The notes below the pieces were generated by a model that ran no database searches, was not told where the DNA came from, and worked only from the letters and a program-made list of their open reading frames with translations. From the NCBI GenBank assembly GCA_023548195.1, contig JAJHZJ010000416.1, positions 2,144,896 to 2,208,895 of the forward strand: a DNA stretch of 64,000 bases, given 5' to 3'. Source of the stretch: Bettongia penicillata ogilbyi. Its lineage: Eukaryota; Chordata; Mammalia; Diprotodontia; Potoroidae. A program made the position numbers and the translations under genes. Positions 47,601-56,608 of the stretch are shown piece by piece; the stretch's first letter is position 1, and each line of letters opens with the position of its first letter.

Positions 47601-50600
47601 ATAATATATGGAAAAAAGCGTTCTGATCTATAAAGTGCTACACAAATATAAGCCACTGTTCTTCCAAGTCTAACAAGCATTATGTTGTGCCAGGAATTGT
47701 GTTCTAGGAACCTTCCCAAAACTGACTGATTCCTTTAAATTCAGCAGCTTCTGGATTCATTTTAAACCAACATATTTAAAAGCAAAACAAATTAGCAAAT
47801 TTATTAATTAGGTAAACTACTCAAATAAAATGCTAAATACAAAAATACAATTGCATAAAGGAACTAAAGCATATACTTTATAAGGTAACCAAAGACACAG
47901 AAAATAACGGCATGTCCTTAAACTAACAAAATAATTTTTAAGTAAGATATTTTTAATACATCAATTACTTTCTAAAAATTTCTAAGGCTTTGTGTATTCT
48001 TCCCTTTCCCGTCTTCCTCCTGCCCAAAACAAAACAATTTTATCCTCTTGGGAAAAAAAAGAGATTCAGGAAATTCAACATCGCCAAGCCCTTTCCCTGA
48101 ATGTCACAAGTTTCTGGATTTTCTAGTAAACTCTCTCCTCACAATCATCCCATTTACTCTGTGGTTTCATTACACTGTATAACCTTTGTGCCATCTGTCT
48201 GTCACTAAAAAGCTGATCTAGGGAGATCAGCTTTCACTTGAATTAGGGTTAATCTGAGCTTCATTCGTAGCACTTTAAAGTCCTTTCATCTTCTTTGTGA
48301 ATATAGGTGGCTATTTTCTAGATATTTTTCAAAGGTATTTCTTGAGCACAAACATCATGCTTTATGTTTAAAGTACCTACTTGACAAATTCTTCTGTGGA
48401 TACTATTTGAAATCTTGATTTTTAAAAAGACAAGAGGGAATCATGGTTCTATACAGTCACCTCATGGTTGATGAAAGCATCTCACACCAGGCTCTAATAT
48501 TAATATTCCATGAACAACTTAATGTATTTAAAACAAAAATTGTAAAAGCAACTTTTCCTTTTGAACCAGAAAAGTCTAAGTTATAAAATAATTTTCTCTT
48601 TTGACATTTTATACTTACAAATCAGCCAAAACTATCCGTGTCCGTGTCACATTTTCTATGGTAAATTTAGTTTTCCCTCCTTTCCCAGCAATTCTTCCTA
48701 TTGCCCTAGAAAGGTGGTCTCCTTTTAAAGGCTTTACTAAATAAAAAAAAAAGAAAAAGAAAAAAGCTTGTCAGGGAGAAATTCAACAGATTACAACCTT
48801 AAGCATCACCTAAATTACGTTTTACTTTTTATTCATCCAACATTTATTAAGTATCCACATGGTGCTAAATGTTAGGAGAGATAAACAGAAAATATAGTAC
48901 CTGCCTACAAGAATCAAACACTTCCTAACAATACAGTTAGGAAGATTAGATATATATACACAAATAATTATGCATGAATTTGAATATCTATGTAAGAAGG
49001 GTACAGACAAGGTGATTTGTGTTCAGAGGCAAGAAATATCATTCCTCAAAGGAAGAGGCAATGAAGTACTTCCCCTTGAAGAAGAAATGCCAGCAGATAG
49101 GTGATACTTCTTTAATAGTATGACAATTCATAGATCTGTAGGAACTCAGAGGCCAAACCATTGAGCACTTGAGTTGGACTTTGAAAAAATGTATGAATAT
49201 GACTTCAATAGTAAGAGATGTAGATGAAGCACAAGGTGACATTCTAGGCTGGGGAATAACCTAGGCACAAAGAACAAATGCAAGCCAGCACAAACTCCTC
49301 TACTGCAGGGCTATTTCTAAGTGTTATTTCACTGCTAAAACACAGGCCAAAAAAGGAGGATGACATATGCGAGCAGGTTAGCATATAAGGAAATCAAACA
49401 TAACTTTCAAAAGTTTATAAAGGTAATACAGTAGAAAAAAAGCACTTACCATCTGTAATTTCAAAAGATTCTAGGAAGAGGTCATCTAACCTAATGAGAG
49501 CAAGTGCATCCTAAAAATTTAAAAGGATGAAAAGTTAAAAGTTAATTTTATATAAAAATGCTAGAGAATGAGGAAGAGAAATAAAAAAATAAAATACAGA
49601 TCTCAGAATGAAAAGTGTCAATTAGTTATTTCTCCAAGGGTTAAAAAATTTATATTTTTAAATATAGCCCACAGCTAAAGTTAAGCAAACGATAAACTCA
49701 GTTTTCAAGAGGTTCCATATCCATGAAAACTTCAGGTTCAGTTTTATCATTCCTTCAGATGCAATGAGATCACTCACCTCCACCTGAAATCCAAGAATAA
49801 AAGCTTTCACAAAATCAACAGCTTTTGTAAGAGCACTTGCATCCTTGGTTTCTTTACAAGTCTGTAAGAAAACAAAATACTCAGCTGAAAAATCAAGTGT
49901 TTACATAGTTTTGCTTGAACCTAAGTAGAAGAAAAAGTAAGCAAGTCTCTCTGAATCACTCCATATACACAAACTTCCTCAGGCTCCACAATTTATGAAA
50001 TTTCACTTCAAAATACTTCAAGCTTGCCCAGCTATCCCCAGTGGATTTTAACCAACAGTCACTAAGGATATAGTCTCTTAGGCACTAGGGATACAAAAAT
50101 AAAAGTGAGACGAACCCTGCCCTTAAGAGAGCTTCTGTTGTACTGAGAGGGTAAACAGAGATAGGGAATAGATCTGTACTTTCATTGGTATAAGGAACTC
50201 CCATGTGAGAAAACTCCCTCTACTAATGCTGGTCAGCAGCCATAGATAACTGAGTTGCCTATGACACTGAGAAGCATAATAGAGGAAAGGCTTAGGGATG
50301 GTGTTGCCCTCTGCATTGTTATTATGTGTAGATTCATTTGGCTTTCTGGTGCTGGGATTCAGCTTTCTGGTGTCTGAATTAGTGTTTTGGTGCAGTCTTC
50401 CCTGTGGAGAATCTGTTGTGTTTCATGATTCAGAATTACACCAGCATATTCATGGCTGTCATAGGTGCTGAGAATATTGTGTTGGTACTACAAGATGGGA
50501 CATGGAATGTTATATGCAGAGCACTGTAAATAGGAAAATTTCTTAGAGGATCAGATTATGTTGGGGGTAGTAAAGTATAATCATCTTGGAAAAGTAGGAA

Positions 50601-53600
50601 TGGAGTCAGACTGAAAGGGTCTTCATCAAACAGAGGAGGGAGTATTTTTAAAAGCAGGTACTTCTTTCAGCAAAGTAAAGATTCTTTGACCATAAAAATG
50701 CTCCATTCTAATACTAGAGCTTTATATTTTTTTAGGTATAGAAGCATATTTAACTGTCACACATGTTGAGGAACCTTCTCTGGGAACAGGAAACTGGGAG
50801 TAAATTGGCTGGTGTTAATTCAGATAGGCAGCACTAAGCTGAATCTGATGACAGCTTCCTCTGGCACATAAGGTAATGGGGCTTTGAAAAAGCACAACTC
50901 ATGACCATACCTTCACAAATATCTATAAATACCCTAATGCATCAAGGAGAACATTCGGAAAAGAAGCCAAGTGCTCTAGTTGTACCACATTTTCCAGTCT
51001 AAACTAGTGTTTTTGTTGCACTCAATCTGCTGACTCTCAACACTGACTCTCCTACCACTCAAATACAGGATAGGTCAATCCAAAATACACAAATCTTCCT
51101 CCTACCATCTGACTCCTTTAAAAAACCCCAACCGAAAAGTCAGTGCAGCCAAAGGTGCCTCAATTCAGCTCTTTCCCAAAGCCCTGGCACATCAAGCAGT
51201 GGCTCAAGGTAAACAATTTGTATGTAACCCTGCCCCATAGTTCTCTTATTTTCTACTCAAATCCATGGACCATCATTAATAATGGTCTTGTTATTTGATC
51301 ACAACAGGATTATTTAAGCCATAACATGATATAAAGCAACTGAAAATTAATGTGTGAAGTGATACAGTAAGGTATGTACCACTTAATGTGGCAGAACCAC
51401 TGAGTACTTAAGAGAAACAGAAATGGAAGCAGGCGCTTTATTCATTTATGGTTGGGGCAATTCAAAATAGCTGTTACAACTCATGGGCCAAAGCAGCAGA
51501 GCTACAGTCAAATGCTGGGGCTTAGAACGAAGAGGAAGCCAGGATCTCATGTACAAAATTATTCTGGTGGACGCAATGAAAAGAAAAGCCCAGAAGGCAC
51601 AGAATAACCTAGTCATGGGCAATAAGCAGAAGGAGCCTGGGAAGTAGAAGGAGCTCAAAGTGTTTTAGATAAGTATCCCTCATGCAAACAAAGCAAGTTA
51701 AACCTCTCTTCTCTTCTTCCTTACCCTCTAAATCAAATCACAAACTTGAAGAGCAAGCAATACTTAAGTGATAAAATGTAAACTCCACTATTAAAAGTGA
51801 TTTCAAGGTTCATATCACATTCTTTTTCAGATTCACTAAAGGAGAAAATATTTGTTTGACACGAGTAGATTTGACTTCTAAAAAAATACCAATTTCCTGC
51901 TATGTACATACAAAGCATATAAAATACAAATTATAAGATGTAAGGAAAGAAGTGAAGTGGGAAAAAAAAAGCTACAATAATGAAACAGCATTAAATAAAA
52001 GGAATTTAGTCAATGGAATATGAAATGACCAGCTTCATGAAGGTAGTGTAGATCTGAAATGTATGCTGAAAAATTAGTAGAATTTGGATCCTGCAGGCAG
52101 GAGGCATTTCTTGAGAAGAGGACTGCATCATGGGTACAAATAGGGAGGAAACAAATAGGGAGGAAACAAATAGGGAGGAAAAGGTCAGAAAAATATTAAG
52201 TATACCAACCAACATGAGTGGACAGTAAGTGTTTTAAGGTAAGAAAAGTGATTACCAAAAGACTTAAAAGGCAGAGTGAGTTTTGGCTCTCCACTGACTA
52301 TAAAGAAAATTCAGCAAAGGTTTTTGAGTTAAATCATCAAAAGAATCTTAGAGAATATGTAATGAAATGTCCTAACACACACCACATCCCTGAGGTCATC
52401 ATTCAGCTTTTGCTCAGGAGTTTAGTATATTAATAAGACAATGTTGATAAATAATAACACTCCAGTTTTGAACATCTCTACTCGTGAAAAAGTTCTCCCT
52501 TAGAAAGTGTTGAATCTGATGCTTTAAGCTTCTGAAACCCACTGATCTTCCTCCTGACTTGTATCGTCATAATCTCTCTTCCAGAAGAATATGTGAAAGG
52601 CTATCATGTTACATAATTCCACCCCATCTTTTTTTTTGAGTCAATGAACATGTATTAAGTACTATGTCACCAGGCACTATACTAAGCCCTGGGAATAAAA
52701 ACAAAGGTAAGAAACAATACCTGCTCTCAAAGAGCTCACAATGATGGAGATTATGCATAAATAACTGGACACGAGTTTGAGAGTTTGAAAGGCAGTTAAA
52801 ATTTTGAGACTGAAAGTCAGCAGTAGTTAGGGCTAGATAAACAGATCATAAGCAATAAGTAAATTGAATTTACAGAAGTTGATGAAATCACCATCATAAT
52901 AGCCCTTCATATCATGAAACAGTATAGAGGGAGGGGAGAAGAGTAACTGGGAGAGTCTTGTGGGACACCCACAGTTAGTAGGCTGGATAATGATTCAGTC
53001 AAGAACACTGAGAAGCAGCTGTCAGAAGAGATAATCAACAATGTCAGTGGCTTCAAAGAGGTCAAGAAGGATGAGAATTGAGGAAAAAAAGCCATTAGAT
53101 TTGATAACTAAGAGATGTTAGTAACTTTGAAGAGAGCATTTGAGGTTGAATAAGATCAGAAGATAGACAGATGAATAAATAAAATAAAGACAGAAGATAG
53201 AATTAAGATGTGAGAAAAAAGGAAGTGGAGGCATTTATTGTTGATGATCTTCTCAAGGAGTGTAGCCACAAAAGGCAGGATAAACCTCCCCATTCTTTTC
53301 AAGTATTTCTCATATGCCGTTTTTCAAATTCCCTCACTATCTTTGAATGACCACACTAAAAGCAGTGTAATTCTAGTAAGATTAATTTGGTAGCAAAGAG
53401 AGATCAGAGGAATCTGAGATAAGGAAACCAGGAAGGAGGCTATTAAAACAATCCCAAAATAAGGGGGGGAAAAAACCTAGTAGTGAAAATGGAAAGGAAA
53501 AAACTTGTTTCATTTTGTATATTTAAAATTATATTTTCTGTAAGTATAAAAGTATGTTTCTATATTTCAAAGTCAGAAGTGCTTCACTGGAGGCAATCCT

Positions 53601-55857
53601 TGGTTCCTGAGGGATATGCCAGCATAAGCTCTGGCCAAGTTAAAGGAAGTTTTGATTACAGGTAAATTACAAATGTTGCAAATAGACCAAACTAGTTAAG
53701 TATGGAAAGGCAGATCATGAATAAGTTGACCACTAGTTGGTGAAATCTTTGGACATGATAAAAAGCAAGAACAAAAACAGACCTAATTCTCTGTAGCTCC
53801 CTTCAAAAGGTCCAGAGAGAGCCCTGTGGATATCCAAAGGGTGTGGAACAAGGGTGGAAAAGGAAAGACAGAGGGGGTCCTAATAATCATAGTTTTCTTA
53901 GACCACTTAATTAGATGCTACTGAAAGAACTAAACCATAATAGCACAAAACTATTGCTTTAATACAGATTGTGGGCTGTCAAAGGATTTCAGGTAGCCCA
54001 CAAAAAGTGTAGAGGAAAACATCCTTTATATGCAAAGGAAATCCTTTGGCATATGCAGCCCACAGGTTGTGCAGGCCTGCTTTAATAAAACCATAAGAGG
54101 CAAAAGAAATTGCTGCTAAATGGAAGGACGAAGAAATCAAAAATCCACTGTGCAAATCTAAAGCAATGCAAAAGCTCAAGAACACCACTACCACCAACAA
54201 CAAAAAAAAAAAACAACCAAGAAACACAACATATTTTCAAAGGATGAAGGGAAGTTCTACAAAAATCATGACAAAGTCCTTCAAATTACATCTTTAAAAT
54301 ACCTCCTATTGATACCATAAGGCCTTTTAGATTAGAGAATATTACAATCTCCAAAGAACCATAGTAAAATGGAGAGATGTAGGATGAACATAAATAGGAT
54401 AAAACTTTATTGACTATTTTTTCAAAAAGGTTATTAAACAGAATAATAACAATAAGGAAAAGGGGTGATCATGCTTCAAACTGTGTAAGAGAAAGAAATA
54501 TTTGTTTGGAAAAAGTTGGTGTTTTCCTTACCCTGATTTCTACATTCCTTGACCTTAAGTTAAATCGTATTTGAAGTCCCAGGTGTTCTACAACAGGTGT
54601 AAATATTTTCATCCAGTTCTCTTTTAAGGGTGTGTATCTGTTGGCAGGCACTGGAATTTTCCTCATTTCACCTTTGCCACCCTAAAATAAAGATGCACAA
54701 TTACGAAATAAGAGAAAGGTGATCCCCTTATCTCTTTCATGGAATAAAAACTAAACATTACATTTTTATTAGTAAATAAATAAAACCATTGAAGCCTATT
54801 CCTGACTCCAAGGGTCATGGAAGCTGTATTGGGTTCCTGAATGTTTCAACTACCAAAGTTCTTTGCAGCTTCTACCACCACCAGGCTTGTGCCTGGGTTC
54901 CAAAAATACACTGTCATCTGAGGACCATTATGCATTTGCAAGGCACTAAACTAGGTGATGGAAAAAAAGAGGTTTTTAAATAACACAGTCCCTACCTTCC
55001 AGCAGTTTACAGCATGACGGACAATTATAATATAAAGTGAAATTAGGGAGAAAAGTCAATAAGCCGCCACCCCTCTATCAATGCAGGTCAACCCGTTCTC
55101 TGCAACTTACAGCCTTAAAGAGTGACCTAGATCCCTAAGAGGCTAAGTGCCACACATTCAGAGCAGAGACTTGAACTCAAGTTTTCCAGGTTAGAGATCA
55201 GCTCTCTCCACTGTGCAGTGTTGCCTCCAGGCTCCCCCAACCCGGATAGTATCCCCGCCCCCCACGTTTCTCTGTCCAGCAACTCTGAGGCGGCAGCCAG
55301 TTAATACACAGTGCTCCCTCCTTCCTTGTCATTCAAGCCCCTGCAAATTTATCTAACTGTATTACAACTGACTGAAAAGAATTCAGGTCACTATACAAAA
55401 AGCAAAACAAAGCGCAGCGTTACAGATCAACAGATACTTCATCTCGGAAGCTGTCGCACAGGTACGCAACTTCTCCACAGACAGCTACAGAAACAGCCAC
55501 GACACTTAACCCAGGCTTCGCCCTCGTCTCGGTCGTTACTCAGATTCACCGGGGTCCGAACCAGGGAGCCTCTTGTGTCACGGGCCCCTCGCTCAGACCA
55601 CAGGGAGCCCACCGCCCCGTCTCCCCTCCCCCGCGCCGTCCGGGCCGTACCGAGAAAGCGTCCCCAGACAACGGAGGAAAAACGGGCTTCTTGCGGGGCC
55701 GGGTTCCCTCACCATCCATCGGGCCTCCGCTGTCGAGGCCCTCCGGCGCCTGGTCTTCCGCTCGCCGCTTTTTGCTCCGTTTGCCAGTCGTGCGAGAAAT
55801 CTTGGTGAAACCGTCCGCGTCCTCCGCCGCGCTCCGCGTTTCCATCGCCGCTTCCAT
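38567..55857 (-). CDS. PNO1: PNO1, 40S ribosome assembly KH-domain protein (complete, 7 exons, 252 aa)
   Basis: PNO1 (Dim2 in yeast) is an RNA-binding factor of pre-40S particles. It sits at the 3' end of 18S rRNA with the nuclease NOB1 and helps recruit the dimethyltransferase DIM1, in nucleolus and cytoplasm. Exons in transcript order: 55651-55857, 54532-54681, 49778-49861, 49450-49510, 48619-48736, 39613-39683 and 38567-38634. Together they give 759 bp, 252 codons plus TAA, with every junction in frame and GT-AG; I recall 252 residues for the human protein. The N-terminus is acidic and basic by turns, with KRSKKRR at 26-32. Residues 75-119 ([20 protein letters not shown] onward) and the KH-like fold follow. 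The KH loop GKGG is at 185-188, and the tail runs [11 protein letters not shown] to F252. The start is ATG at 55857, which aligns with the human N-terminus; in-frame codons upstream are non-ATG. It is divergent from DNAAF10 and convergent with PPP3R1. Confidence 0.97.
39613..39683 (-). CDS. PNO1: PNO1 exon 6, residues 207-230
   Basis: 71 bp after TTTGTCTTTCAG, ending ATCCTTG before GTAAAT. It encodes [20 protein letters not shown] and then NLIL. Leu207 is assembled across the junction (TT + G), where I recall valine in human. Confidence 0.96.
41040..41285 (-). mobile_element. L2 RT fragment, antisense
   Basis: On the minus strand it reads [19 protein letters not shown] and [24 protein letters not shown], the start of the L2 reverse transcriptase palm. 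Confidence 0.6.
41786..41803 (+). repeat. (CAG)6 in L1 5' UTR
   Basis: Six uninterrupted CAG units inside L1 copy A. Confidence 0.9.
42560..43595 (+). mobile_element. L1 copy B nested in copy A (full 5' end, 3'-truncated in ORF1)
   Basis: It is flanked by a perfect 16-bp duplication AAAAATAGACTAACTC at 42560-42575 and 43580-43595. The inserted DNA opens GAAGGGGGGGTGGAGCCAAG, the classic L1 5' terminus with extra Gs, followed by about 740 bp of GC-rich 5' UTR. ORF1 starts at 43325 (ATGCCCAGAAAAAGGAAGC). The element stops after AGAGATGCAAG, with no more than the five A residues of the duplication as tail. A stop in the opening of ORF1 disables it. Confidence 0.85.
43041..43177 (+). repeat. Two-copy 72-bp tandem repeat in L1 5' UTR
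   Basis: ATTACTGAAGGTCTCTGCAT begins at 43041 and again at 43113. The units agree at nearly every base, ending in CCCTGCCCCCA-type sequence. It resembles promoter monomers in L1 5' UTRs of other mammals. Confidence 0.85.
45865..46025 (+). mobile_element. MIR/THER1-type SINE, sense
   Basis: AGAATGAGCACTGGGCTAAA, TGTGAGACTTTGGGAAAGTT and CTCAGTTTCCTCATCTGTGA. Confidence 0.65.
47070..47285 (-). mobile_element. MIR/CORE-SINE, antisense
   Basis: ACAACAACCCTGGGAGATAT, AGTGACTTGCCCAGGGTCAC and CCCGGAATTCTATCCCCTGA. Confidence 0.75.
47330..47430 (+). mobile_element. MIR-type fragment
   Basis: GGTCTCATTTTCCTAAACTG and CTGAAGGTCCATTCCAGGTT. Confidence 0.45.
48619..48736 (-). CDS. PNO1: PNO1 exon 5, residues 168-206 (KH motif)
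   Basis: 118 bp after TTTATTTAG, ending GCTGATTT before GTAAGT. It contains [16 protein letters not shown], with the GKGG loop of the second KH domain, and then [13 protein letters not shown]. Confidence 0.97.
48825..48940 (-). mobile_element. L2 3' end, antisense
   Basis: ATCCAACATTTATTAAGTAT and GTGCTAAATGTTAGGAGAGA with ACCTGCCTACAAGAATC. Confidence 0.5.
49450..49510 (-). CDS. PNO1: PNO1 exon 4, residues 148-167
   Basis: 61 bp after AAATTTTTAG, ending ACAGATG before GTAAGT. It encodes [20 protein letters not shown] plus one base of the next codon. Confidence 0.96.
49778..49861 (-). CDS. PNO1: PNO1 exon 3, residues 120-147
   Basis: 84 bp after TTTTCTTACAG, ending GTGGAG before GTGAGT. 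It encodes [20 protein letters not shown] and then FILGFQVE. Phase 0 at both ends. Confidence 0.96.
50050..50160 (-). mobile_element. L2 3' end fragment, antisense
   Basis: TTAGGCACTAGGGATACAAA and CCTGCCCTTAAGAGAGCTTC follow antisense L2. Confidence 0.45.
52136..52180 (+). repeat. 15-bp minisatellite, three perfect units
   Basis: ACAAATAGGGAGGAA repeated three times without change, in PNO1 intron 2. Confidence 0.97.
52640..53280 (-). mobile_element. L2 pieces, antisense (tail and RT region)
   Basis: Tail at 52640-52750 (AGTACTATGTCACCAGGCAC, TCAAAGAGCTCACAATGATG). RT-region sequence at 53020-53150 (GTGGCTTCAAAGAGGTCAAG, GCCATTAGATTTGATAACTA) matches the antisense of L2 RT TNDFLIAKSNGLFS-type sequence. 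Confidence 0.55.
54532..54681 (-). CDS. PNO1: PNO1 exon 2, residues 70-119
   Basis: 150 bp after TTTATTTTAG, ending ATCAGG before GTAAGG. It encodes [20 protein letters not shown] and on to SRNVEIR, the start of the first KH-like domain. Phase 0 at both ends. Confidence 0.97.
54682..55650 (-). other. PNO1 intron 1
   Basis: The upstream part is CpG-rich, merging into the island. It includes old L2-like (about 54900-55040) and MIR-like (about 55080-55230) remnants on the minus strand. Confidence 0.7.
55651..55857 (-). CDS. PNO1: PNO1 exon 1, residues 1-69
   Basis: Starts ATGGAAGCGGCGATGGAAAC and ends at codon TCG before the donor GTACGG. It holds the poorly conserved charged N-terminus and the conserved KKPVFPPL motif at residues 56-63. 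It lies inside the CpG island. Confidence 0.95.
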
Positions 55858-55899
55858 TGCCCCCGCAGGGCACGGCGCTCCAGAAGCTCCCGGTTCTCG

Positions 55900-55905
55900 C
55901 ACGTG
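55900..55905. promoter_or_regulatory. E-box CACGTG
   Basis: Perfect MYC/MAX or USF type E-box, 43 bases upstream of the PNO1 start codon. It may lie in the 5' UTR rather than upstream of the transcription start. Confidence 0.4.
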
Positions 55906-55916
55906 GAATGGGCAAG

Positions 55917-55926
55917 GCGCAGGCGC
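55917..55926. promoter_or_regulatory. NRF1-like site
   Basis: GCGCAGGCGC matches the palindromic core bound by NRF1, common in promoters of housekeeping and ribosome-assembly genes. Confidence 0.5.
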
Positions 55927-55949
55927 GTGTCGAGGACCCCACGCGTCCC

Positions 55950-55957
55950 TTACGTCA
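55950..55957. promoter_or_regulatory. CRE-like site
   Basis: TTACGTCA is one base from the full TGACGTCA element and holds the intact half site. It lies 24 bases from the NRF1-like site. Confidence 0.45.
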
Positions 55958-56321
55958 CTGGGTAGCCCCGCCTCCTTTTGGCCCCCAGCAGGCTGGCCGA
56001 CGTTGCGCCTAAGTCTTCCGCCTCTTCAGCGGCCGCAGTGTCGATGTGAGCCCCGCGGGCTCTCTTCATCCTGAGTGCGAGAAAGTTACGGAGAGAAAAA
56101 GAGAGGCAGCTTCGGGTGCGAAGCTGCGGGCTGTCGCAACGGCTCTCAGGCACTGATGCGGACTACTAAATGAACTTTCTCCAGAGGGGGCAGTGGGAGG
56201 AACACGGAGTACGGCCAGCGGGAGGGTCAAACGGTCTCCGCCGCGGAGAGCCAGTAGCTAAGACTCGTTGCCCGGCTCTCTACGGACGCGCTTAGCAGGG
56301 GGGGCCCGGACCTGTGCGGCC

Positions 56322-56504
56322 ATGACGGCTTTCGAGAAGCCTCAGATCATCGCGCACATCCAGAAGAGCCTCAGCTACACGGTGTTTGACTGCAAGTGGG
56401 TGCCCTGCAGTGCCAAGTTCGTGACTCTGGGCAACTATGCCCGGGGCACCGGCGTCATCCAGATCTACGAAATCCAGCACGGGGACGTGACGCTGCTGCG
56501 GGAG
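56322..56504 (+). CDS. DNAAF10: DNAAF10 (WDR92, monad), first coding exon, residues 1-61
   Basis: WD40-repeat co-chaperone that works with R2TP-like complexes to preassemble axonemal dynein arms in the cytoplasm. Only the first coding exon is in the window: ATG at 56322 in the context GCGGCCATGA, then [45 protein letters not shown] and LLRE. The donor GTGGGT follows at 56505 in phase 0. This matches the start and first WD blade of human WDR92 as I recall it, including the phase after LLRE. An in-frame extension upstream starts only with a non-ATG codon, so this ATG is chosen. I saw no sequence for residue 62 onward up to 64000, so later exons lie beyond the window. Confidence 0.95.
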
Positions 56505-56608
56505 GTGGGTGCCGCCGGCCGGGCCGCCCCCCGCCCTCGGCGCTGCCCCTCGGCCCCGACTGACCCCCTCCCGCTCGGGGGTCTGCCGAACCTCCGAGAG
56601 GGACAGCG

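Larger units (their letters stand above)
38635..54531 (-). other. PNO1 introns 2-6
   Basis: Introns, read from high to low coordinate: 49862-54531, 49511-49777, 48737-49449, 39684-48618 and 38635-39612. The 39684-48618 intron carries the nested L1 pair, an L2 RT fragment and MIR copies. No other gene is visible. Anonymous stretches include 39690-41030, 43710-45855, 46030-47065, 47435-48610 and 50165-52130. Confidence 0.85.
55858..56321. promoter_or_regulatory. Bidirectional promoter of PNO1 and DNAAF10
   Basis: 464 bp separate the two divergent start codons. The segment is GC- and CpG-rich with no TATA box near either end. Visible motifs are an E-box CACGTG (55900-55905), an NRF1-like GCGCAGGCGC (55917-55926), a CRE-like TTACGTCA (55950-55957), a GC-box-like CCCCGCCTCC (55966-55975) and an ETS core CTTCCG (56015-56020). 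Transcription starts cannot be placed by eye. Confidence 0.85.

Noticed and set aside
55858..55902. N-terminal extension of PNO1 (MREPG...)
   Set aside because: The first codon is GTG, not ATG. The ATG at 55857 matches the known N-terminus.
55311..56074. Overlapping open frames of 120-165 codons on both strands around the CpG island
   Set aside because: They are long because the DNA is GC-rich and poor in stop codons. Only PNO1 exon 1 and DNAAF10 exon 1 show family conservation and splice sites.
56268..56321. N-terminal extension of DNAAF10
   Set aside because: It would begin with TTG. The ATG at 56322 has a good context and matches the family start.
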